Assembly (NCBI RefSeq): GCF_023065955.2
Contig: NW_026622808.1
Coordinates: forward strand, 71,133,975 to 71,197,974
Source of the DNA: Ursus arctos
Taxonomy: Eukaryota; Chordata; Mammalia; Carnivora; Ursidae
Direction: 5' to 3'
DNA: 64,000 nucleotides
Below are positions 55,579-64,000 of the stretch, piece after piece. The notes below the pieces were generated by a model that was given only the letters and a program-made list of their open reading frames with translations, did not search any database and was not told the DNA's origin. How positions within the stretch are numbered: position 1 is the stretch's first letter; each line of letters begins with the position of its first letter. Made by a program: the position numbers and the translations under genes.

Positions 55579-56404
55579 CTATGGGGCGTAAGGAAAGAGG
55601 AATCAGATGGACTGGCTGTAGCCCTTGGGGGACTTGGCCAATTCCCTTGGGCACATTTGATCTACCTCTGAGACTCAGTTTCCCTCTTGTGTCTCATCTG
55701 CCTCCAGGGGGTTGGTGGAGTATGGGGCACTGATAGGACCCCCTAATCCACCAGGGCAGGGTACTTGGTATCGCTCCTGCCCCCATGTCCTTCCTTCAGA
55801 GTTGGAGGACACCAGGCAGGCAGGGATGAGAGGAATGGTGGGACCCAGCCCACAGCCCTCTGGTAAAGACCTGATCACCCAATTTACCCATCTCCATCTG
55901 CCTTCATTTCATACCCCACCCCTACCAGCCCCATGTCATGGAGCCCTAAGGGGCTCACCAAGCTGACTGGCTGTCCAGTCTCCCCAGATCCTGGGTGTAG
56001 GCAGCCAGAAAGGGCTGGGTAGCAATAGAGGTGACACAGCCAAGCTGCAGGTTCTTCAGTGACAGTCCACCAGATCACATGACTTCCATGGACTCCTACG
56101 GCAGCTTGTACTTCCCTGGCCAGTGTCACTTCATGGTAAATGCAGGTTTCGCTGTCTACCAGACTGGAAGACAGTGCTCAGGGATACAATCTATCTGTCT
56201 CAGTGCCGCACTTTCAATCTTCCTAAAACTACCAAAAACTCTGTTTACTAAATTTATTCTTTTACTCTAAATGTGTTTTAAGGAATATCTTCCTACATAT
56301 TCAATTAATATGACTATATTATTAGTAATGTAGTTGATTTAGGCAAGCATGATCTTATGCTTCTTGATCATAGTTTTCTAAAGTATGATTATACTTATTA
56401 ATAC
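55579..56404. other. Unassigned intronic sequence
   Basis: Single-copy-looking DNA next to exon 2, becoming AT-rich after about 56200. No named repeat was recognised. Confidence 0.35.
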
Positions 56405-57673
56405 ATGAATAAAGTATAATGCAGTCTTCAAAAAGATCAACAAAATTGGAAAACTTTAGCTAGACTGACCAAGAAGAATGAAGTCTCAAATTACTAAAAA
56501 CAGGAATGAAAGAGAAACCATTAGAATTGAATCTTACAGAAATGAGAAAGGCATGAACAATTGTAAAAAAGCAAATTAGATAACCTACATAAAATGGACA
56601 AATTCCTAAAGAGATGCAAATTCCTGAAATTGACTCAAAAGGAAATAGAAAATACCAATGACATATAACAATTGTATGTATAATGAATATGTATAATAAT
56701 ATGTATAAATACATTGAAGTAGTAATGTAAAAAAAAATCCCACAAAGAAAAGCTCATAATCAGATGATTCACGAGTGAATTTTACCAAATATTTAAAGAA
56801 GAATTAACACCAGTCTCTTTCAAACTCTTTAGCCCCCTCAAAAAAAAGAAACAGAATTGGGGGATGGAAAATACCTCCCAACTCATTATGTGAGCCCCTT
56901 ATTACCCTAATACCAAAACCAGACAGAGACATCACAAGAAAAGAAAACTACAGAACAGTATTTATTATGAACATAGATGCAAAGTTCCCAAAAAAAAAAA
57001 AAAAAACAACCAACCAAAAACCAGCAAACTGAATCCATCAACATATAAAAATGTATATGTAACCAAGTAATATATATTCCAGGAATGCAAGAGTGGTTCA
57101 ACATACAGAAATCAATCAAGGTAATACAGCATATTAATAGAGTAAAAGAAAAAACCCACATAATGATCAATACATGCAAGAAAAGCATTGCACAATATCC
57201 AATACCCTTTCATAATAAAAACACTAAACAAACTAGAACTTGAAGGGAACATCATCAAATTGATAAAGGCCATCTAGGAAAAAACCCACAGCTAACATAT
57301 TTAATGGTGAAAAACTGGATGCTTTACCTCTAAGATCAGGAACAAAACAAGGGATGTCCACTTTCACCACTTCTATTCAACAATGTACTAGAAGTTCTAG
57401 CCAGGGTAAATGGGCAAGAAAAAGAAAGAAAAAGCATCCAGATTGGAAAGAAAAAGTAAAATTATGCCTATTTGTAGATGACATGAATATATATATATAC
57501 ACAAAATCCACCAACTATTAGAGTTAAGAGCTAATGAGTTCAGCAAGGTTGTAGAATAAAAGATCAATATTCAATAATGAATTGTATTTCTAAATACTAG
57601 TAATGAAAAATTCAAAATTGAAATTACAAAAACATCTCCACTTACTGCAGCACAAAAAGAATAAAATATTAAG
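56405..57673 (+). mobile_element. Old L1 ORF2, left part of a split element
   Basis: Forward ORF2 RT-region text ('GGAATGCAAGAGTGGTTCAA', 'TTACCTCTAAGATCAGGAAC', 'TGTACTAGAAGTTCTAGCCA') with many stops. It breaks off at AAAATATTAAGGATTAG. The sequence that should follow resumes at about 59700. Confidence 0.82.
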
Positions 57674-59345
57674 GATTAGTTAAAATGTCCATGCTACCCA
57701 GAGCAATCTACACTTTCAATGCTATCCCGATCAAAATACCAATGACATTTTTCAAAGAACTGGAACAAACAGCCTTTAAATTTGTGTGGAACCAGAAAAG
57801 GCCCCGTATCGCCAAGGAATTGTTGAAAAGAAAAAACAAAGCTGGGGGCATCACAATGCCGGATTTCGAGCTGTACTACAAAGCTGTGATCACAAAGACA
57901 GCATGGTACTGGCACAAAACAGACACATAGACCAGTGGAACAGAATAGAGAACCCAGAAATGGACCCTCGGCTTTATGGGCAACTAATCTTTGATAAAGC
58001 AGGAAAAAACATCCAGTGGAAAAAAGACAGTCTCTTCAATAAATGGTGCTGGGAAAACTGGGCAGCTACATGCAAAAGAATGAAACTTGACTCTCACTCT
58101 CTCACACCATACACAAAGATAAACTCCAAATGGATGAAAGACCTCGATGTGAGACCGGAATCCATCAAAATCCTAGAGGAGAACATAGGCAGCAACCTCT
58201 ACGACATCGGCCAAAGCAACCTTTTTCATGACACATCTCCAAAGGCAAGAGAAACAAAAGAAAAAATGAACTTGTGGGGCTTCATCAAGATAAAAAGCTT
58301 CTGCACAGCCAAGGAAACAGTCAAGAAAACTAAGAGGCAGCCCACAGAATGGGAGAAGATATTTGCAAATGACACTACAGATAAAGGACTGGTATCCAAG
58401 ATCTACAAAGAACTTCTCAAACTCAATACACAAGAAATAAATAATCAAATCAAAAAATGGGCAGAAGATATGAACAGACACTTTTCCAATGACAGACACA
58501 TGAAAAAATGTTCAAAATCATTAGCCATCAGGGAAATTCAAATCAAAACCACATTGAGATACTACCTTACACCAGTTAGAATGGCAAAAATTGACAAGGC
58601 AGGAAACAACAAATGTTGGAGAGGATGTGGAGAAAGGGGATCCCTCCTACACTGTTGGTGGGAATGCAAGTTGGTACAGCCACTTTGGAAAACAGTGTGG
58701 AGATCCCTTAAAAAGTTAAAAATTGAGCTACCCTATGATCCAGCCATTGCACTTCTGGGTATTTACCCCAAAGATACAGACGGAGTGAAGAGAATGGCCA
58801 TATGCACCCCAATGTTCATAGCAGCATTGTCCACAATAGCTAAATCGTGGAAGGAACCGAGATGCCCTTCAACAGATGACTGGATTAAGAAGTTGTGGTC
58901 CATATATACAATGGAATATTACTCAGCCATCAAAAAGAACGATTTCTCAACATTTGCTGCAACATGGACAGCACTGGAGAAGATAATGCTAAGTGAAATA
59001 AGTCAAGCAGAGAAAGACAATTATCATATGATTTCTCTCATCTATGGAACATAAGAAATAGGAAGATCGGTAGGGGAAGAAAGGGATAAAGAAAGGGGGG
59101 TATTCAGAAGGGGGAATGGAGCATGAGAGACTGGGGACTATGAGAAACAAACTGAGGGCTTCAGAGTGGAGGGGGTGGGGGATTGGGATAGACTGGTGAT
59201 GGGTAGTAAGGAGGGCACGTATTGCATGGTGCACTGGGTGTTATATGCAACTAATGAATCATCGAACTTTACATCAGAAACCAGGGATGTACTGTATGGT
59301 GACTAACATAATATAATTAAAAAACATTAAAATATAAAAAAAAAA
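57674..59345 (+). mobile_element. Young L1, 5'-truncated, nested in an older L1
   Basis: It begins at [18 protein letters not shown] of ORF2, has nearly all of the C-terminal third, then the 3' UTR and an A-rich tail. The first frame (57685-57930) and the main frame (within 57786-59054) are offset by one, with the shift near the A run at 57916. Compared with the copy at 22523, a 15-18 bp in-frame block is missing at about 58492. The frame ends normally (MISLIYGT, stop 59052-59054). It is young but cannot retrotranspose. Confidence 0.93.
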
Positions 59346-59382
59346 CCAAAAAACCACAAATCTTTTAATTAATTTCAAAAAA

Positions 59383-59598
59383 AGAGAGAGACTATGGACT
59401 CTGGGAAACAAACTGAGGGCTTTGGGGGGGGATGGGATAGGCTGGTGATGGGTATTAAGGAGGGCACATATTGCATGATGCACTGGGTGTTATACGCAAG
59501 TAATGAATCATGGAACTTTACATCAAAAACTAGGGATGTACTATATGGTGACTAACATAATGTAAAAAATATCATTATTAAAAAAAGAATAATATTTA
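59383..59598 (+). mobile_element. Second young L1 3' UTR copy
   Basis: Repeats the 3' UTR just ended ('GAGAGACTATGGACTCTGGG', 'GTTATACGCAAGTAATGAAT', 'GGGATGTACTATATGGTGAC') with scattered differences and its own A-rich end. It is a short separate insertion or a duplication. Confidence 0.9.
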
Positions 59599-59674
59599 AA
59601 TAGCATACAATGACATATGTAAAATTCAAAAGAAATCCAGTTATCAAAATAATAAAATTAAATTTGTGATTTGT

Positions 59675-59716
59675 AAAAATAATAATAATAATAAATAAAT
59701 AAATAAATAAATAAAT
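59675..59716. repeat. (AAT)n/(AAAT)n microsatellite
   Basis: AATAATAATAAT followed by about six AAAT units, immediately before the older L1 resumes. Confidence 0.9.
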
Positions 59717-60840
59717 TTAACAAAAGAAGTGCAAGACTTGTCCCTGAAAACTACAAGATTTCATTGAGAAAACCTGAAGACCTGAACGGATGGGAAAATA
59801 CCTCATGTTCATGGATTGGGAGATTTAATGTCATTAAGGTGGCAGTATGCCCCAGATTACAGATGCAATGCAGTCCCTATAAAAACCCTAACTGCCTTTT
59901 TTTGCAGAAATTGACAGTTGTTGACAATTGACAGTTGATCCTTAAATTAATGTGAAAATTCGAGTGATTCAGAATATCTAAAACAATCTTGAAAAGGAAC
60001 AAACTTGGAGCTCTCACACTTCCTAAACTCATTCTTACTACAGTGTACATGATTAAGACTGTCGTGCTGAGTTAGGAGAAACACATTGATTGATGAAAGA
60101 GAATTCACAGTTCAGAAACAAACCCTTACATTTAAGATCAACTGATTTTTGATTAGGATGCCCAGACAATGCAATAGGGAAGGAATATTCTTTATGATAA
60201 ATTTTCCTGAGAAAACTGTATATCCACAGATAAAAGAATGAAATTGTACCACTACCTCAAACCATATACAAAAACCAACTCAAAGTGGATCATAGGCCTA
60301 AGGCAAGAGCTAAAAATATAAGACTCATAATGAAAACATAGACATAAATCTCCATGATCTTTGAGTTGGCAATGATTTCTTACATATGGTATCAATATCA
60401 CAAACAACAAAAGAAAAAATAGATAAACTGGACTATATCAACATTAAAAACTTTTCTGCTTCAAAGGACACCATCAAGAAGGTGAAAAGACAACACACCA
60501 ACTTGGAGAAAATATTTTCAAATCATATATCTGATAAGGGACTAGCACCCAGAATATATAAAGAATGCTTACAACCAAATGATAAAAGACATAACCCAAC
60601 TTTTCAAGTAGGCAAAGGATATGAATGGACGTTTCTCCAATAATATACAAACTGCCAGTAACAGATAAAGAGATGCTCAGCATCACTAGCTGTTAGGAAA
60701 ATTCAAATCAAAGCCTCAGTAAGACACAACTTCTCACTCACTAAGATGGCTGTTGGAACCCTTATACTTCCATGGTGGGAATGTAAAATAGAGATATTTT
60801 GCCACAGTAAACAGTTTGGCAATTCCTTAAAAGCTAAGCC
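59717..60840 (+). mobile_element. Old L1 ORF2, right part of the split element
   Basis: Resumes at AATTTAACAAAAGAAGTGCAAG, the ORF2 text that should follow the break at 57673. It continues through 'GGTATCAATATCACAAACAA' to 'AACAGTTTGGCAATTCCTTA'. Confidence 0.82.
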
Positions 60841-61703
60841 TAGGGGATTCTGGAAAGAAGACAGACTAGGAGCACCAAGAATCTGTCTCCCCACCTAGGC
60901 AACAATTGTACTAGCAGAATCTGTCTGATACATCAGATAGACTTGGAATTCGGGAGTCCATTGAAGGCTTGCAACTTCCATGGGAAGGCTTAAATGGTAA
61001 ATGGTGGTAAATTTCAGTCAGTTTCAGCTCTTAGCACAGGGGCAGCTATCCATCCCCCACCCCAGCCACATGGCAGGCAGCTGTGCATGTGTTCTTAGAG
61101 CAGCTTACAGCATGCAAGAGCCAGAGTGGGCAAAAAGGATGCTGTTCTCCAAATACCGGAGATCTGTGCTTTGATCAGTTGTACCTCCCCACATTGTTGC
61201 AAGCCCCCCCTGCACATAAAGTGACTTCCAGGAGACTTAAAGAGATGGTTTCCTGTTCTCCACCCTTCATTTTTCTCTTTTCCCTTTTTTGGAGCCAGAC
61301 ATTAAATATTAAAACATTCAAAACAACTGCATAGGTGGGGAAAATTAGAAACTGTGAATGTCCAATGAGAGGCTCAGAAAAGACCTAAGAAGGCCTTAAA
61401 TTTATACCTCGGGCTGAACCTCAGCACGGAGATAGGCTACAACAATCACAAAAACAAAAACAGAAACTAAAAATAGCAATCACGGAGAAAGAGAAACTGA
61501 TTTCCAGAGCTACATTATTAGATTCAAATGTCCAGTGTTCAACAAAAAAATTATAAGTCATACAAAGAAACAGGACAAGTATGGCCCTTTCAAATGAAGA
61601 AACCTGTATAAATTCAAAATACAATGTATAATTTTAGGATGTTCAATGTAATCCCCATGGTATCCACAAAGGAAGTAAGAAAGGAATTTAAACATTTTAC
61701 TAC

Positions 61704-61722
61704 AAAAAATAAATTGACTAGG
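61704..61722. repeat. Left target-site duplication of SINE
   Basis: AAAAAATAAATTGACTAGG is matched exactly at 61927-61945 (19 of 19). Confidence 0.95.
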
Positions 61723-61926
61723 GGGCGCCTGGGTGACTCAGTCGTTAAGCGTCTGCCTTCGGCTCAGGGCGTGATCCCGGCGTTCTGGGATCGAGCCCCA
61801 CATCAGGCTTCTCCGCTATGAGCCTGCTTCTTCCTCTCCCACTCCCCCTGCTTGTGTTCCCTCTCTCGCTGGCTGTCTCTATCTCTGTCAAATGAATAAA
61901 TAAAATCTTTAAAAAAATAAATAAAT
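61723..61926 (+). mobile_element. Young CAN-type SINE
   Basis: Full-length, consensus-like: GGGCGCCTGGGTGACTCAGT, box B GGGATCGAGCCCC, 'CTCCGCTATGAGCCTGCTTC', GTCTCTATCTCTGTCAAATG, A-rich tail. Perfect 19 bp target-site duplication. It lies in the antisense direction of CHST13. Confidence 0.96.
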
Positions 61927-61945
61927 AAAAAATAAATTGACTAGG
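61927..61945. repeat. Right target-site duplication of SINE
   Basis: Exact copy of 61704-61722. Confidence 0.95.
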
Positions 61946-64000
61946 CACAAAAGTAGATAGTAATACAGGAAATGAGGGATGAAAAAAATTATAAAGCATA
62001 GAGAAGACAAATAACAAAATGACAGATGTTCCTCTTTATCAGTAATTACTTTAAATGTCAGTGGATTAAACTCTTCAGTCAAAATGCAGAAATTGGCAGA
62101 ACGGATAAAAATATCTGACCCAACTCTATACGCTGTCGACAAGAGACTCACTTGAGATCCAGTGACACAAACTGGTTGAAAGCGAAAGGATGGAAAAAGA
62201 TATTCCAAGCAAATAATAACAAAATAGTGCAAAGGTGACTATATTAATATCAGACAAAATAGACTTTGAATCAAAAAAGTTTACAAGAGACGAAGAAAGA
62301 CTTTATATACAAATAAGAGTTTCAAGACAGCAAGAAGATAGAACAATTATAAACATTTACTTACCAAAACATCAAAGTATATGAAACAAAAATTGACAGA
62401 ATCGGAGGGAGAAGTAGACAGTTCTACAGTAATAGTTGGAGATTTCAATACACCACTCATAATAATGAATTGAGCAACCAGAGAGAAGATGAGGAGGGAA
62501 ACAGGACTTACATATCATAGTAAACCAACTGTAGACACATACAAAACACTCTATGCAACAACAACAGCATACACATTCTTCTCCAATGCATAAGGAACAT
62601 TTCCCAGGACAGCCTATATGTTAGGCCACAAAATAAGTCACGACAGATTTTAAAAGCTATATATCATACATATTATATGTTCTCTGACCAAAGCAGGGTG
62701 AAGTCAGAATCAATAACAGAAGGAAAACTGGAAAATTCACAAATTTATAGACATCAAAGAACACACTTTTAAAGTACCAGTGGATGAAAGAAATCACAAG
62801 GGAAATTAGAAAATACTTGGAGACAAACAGAAATGAAAACAACATACCAAACTTATGGGATGCAGTGAAAGTGCTTAGGAGAAAACTTATAGTATATATG
62901 CTTACATTAAAAAACAAGAAAGATCTCAAATTAGCAACCTAACTTTACAACTTAAGGAACTAGAAAAAGAAAAACCCAAAACTGGAAGAAAGAAGGAAAT
63001 AATAAAGATTAGAATAGAGATAAATGAAATAGAGAATAGAAAAATAGGGAAAATCAATAAAACCAAACATTGGTTCTTTGGAAAGATCTACAAATTGAAT
63101 AACCTTTATTTAGCTAGATGGACCAAGAAAAAAAGAAGATACAGCTTACTAAAATCAGAAATGAAAGTGGGACATTACTACTGACTACAGAAATTAAAAA
63201 AAAAAGAATACTATGAACAACTGTATGCCAAAAAAAATTGGATAACCTAGATGAAATAGACAAATTTCTAAAAACACAAAATGTATTAAGACTAAATCAT
63301 GAAGTAGTTAGAAAATCTGAAAAGACCTGTAGCTAGTAAGGAGATCGAATCAGTCATCAAAAACTTCCTGACAAATAAAAGTCATGGACTTGAGGGCTTC
63401 ACTGCTATAGTCTATCAAACATATAAAGAAGAGCTAATGCAAGTCCTTCTCAAACTTTTCAAAAACTAAAGAGGAGGGAACACTTCCTTACTCATTGTAT
63501 GTGGCCAGTATGACTCTGATTGGGGGGAAAAAGCCAGACAAAGGCACTACAAGAAACAAAAACTACAGACCAATATCCCTTATGAATATTGATGCAAAAA
63601 TCCTCCACAAAATACTAGAAAACGGAATTCAACAGCACATTAAACAAGATGATGCATCACAACCAAGTGGGATGTATCCCTAGAGCGCAAGGATAATTTA
63701 ACATACAAACACCAGTTCCTATAGCACATCACATTAAGAGAGTGAAGGGGAAAAACACAATCATCTCACTTGACACAAAGTATTTGACAAAATCCAACAT
63801 ACTTGCATGATAAAAAAAAAAAAAAAAACACTCAAAACACAAGGAACAGAAGGAAAGTACCACAACACAATACAAACCATTTTTGAAAATCCACAGTGAA
63901 CATCATACTCAATAGTGAAAACTAAAAGCTTTTCCTCTACATCAGGAATAAGGCAAGGATGCCCATTTTGCCACTTCTATTCAACACAATACTAGAAGTT

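Larger units (their letters stand above)
55579..64000 (-). other. CHST13: CHST13 intron 1 (partial)
   Basis: No exon resembling the basic, leucine-rich membrane-anchor start of CHST13 was found to the right of exon 2. The human first intron is, as I recall, roughly 10 kb or more. This stretch is therefore read as intron, with exon 1 off the window. Confidence 0.7.
60842..64000 (+). mobile_element. Old L1, 5' end through RT domain, runs off the window
   Basis: Starts with 5'-region text ('GAGCACCAAGAATCTGTCTC') and continues past a nested SINE. Endonuclease text follows ('TTAAATGTCAGTGGATTAAA', 'CTGTCGACAAGAGACTCACT', 'GTTGGAGATTTCAATACACC'), then RT text ('CAGACCAATATCCCTTATGA'; terminal 'CACTTCTATTCAACACAATA'). 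Stops are frequent. Confidence 0.8.

Noticed and set aside
57786..59054. 422-codon frame as a cellular gene
   Set aside because: The sequence is L1 ORF2 C-terminus. Its first ~40 codons are in the wrong frame, before the offset at the A run.

Overview
This is nuclear DNA from a placental mammal, and the repeats identify a caniform carnivore, most likely a bear. At least fourteen tRNA-Lys-derived CAN-type SINEs are present (5' ends reading 'GGCGCCTGGGTGGC'-like, middle 'CTCCGCTATGAGCCTGCTTC', A-rich tail), in the form I associate with ursids. Several L1 copies carry the matching young carnivore L1 3' end. No bacterial, plasmid, phage or CRISPR feature is present. The family-level assignment is inference from repeat sequence alone.

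Two protein-coding genes can be supported, arranged tail to tail. (1) On the + strand lies the orthologue of human C3orf22, with three coding exons at 40336-40427, 41147-41278 and 43312-43462. All junctions are GT-AG, the phases agree, and the product is 124 residues. (2) On the - strand lies CHST13 (chondroitin 4-O-sulfotransferase 3). Its second coding exon is at 55499-55578, its large terminal catalytic exon at 49715-50560, and a probable poly(A) signal at 49005-49010. Its first coding exon (cytoplasmic tail and membrane anchor) is not seen and probably lies beyond the right edge, so 55579-64000 is read as intron 1. The pair and its orientation match the gene order I recall for human 3q21.3 (UROC1, CHST13, C3orf22, TXNRD3). 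I found no exon of UROC1 or TXNRD3 here.

Layout. 1-13.4 kb: AT-rich and repeat-dominated, including a 3.1 kb L1 copy with an inverted 5' segment and a 13 bp target-site duplication (7145-10262). 13.4-19.7 kb: GC-richer intergenic DNA with three MIRs and an old L1 piece. 19.7-23.5 kb: old antisense L1, a recent SINE and a young L1 3' end. 23.5-27.7 kb: GC-rich single-copy DNA with a CpG-rich block near 25 kb and a Tigger-like remnant. 27.7-36.8 kb: dense nested L1 and SINE insertions. 36.8-50.6 kb: the GC-rich, gene-bearing part. 50.6-55.6 kb: CHST13 intron 2 and exon 2. 55.6-64 kb: CHST13 intron 1, mostly sense-strand L1 copies, which are antisense to the gene.

Most long open frames here are L1 relics or shadows of GC-rich DNA. 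I found no new multi-gene system. The observations most worth checking are the inverted L1 with its possible 3' transduction, the CpG-rich block without a gene, and the nested insertion history.
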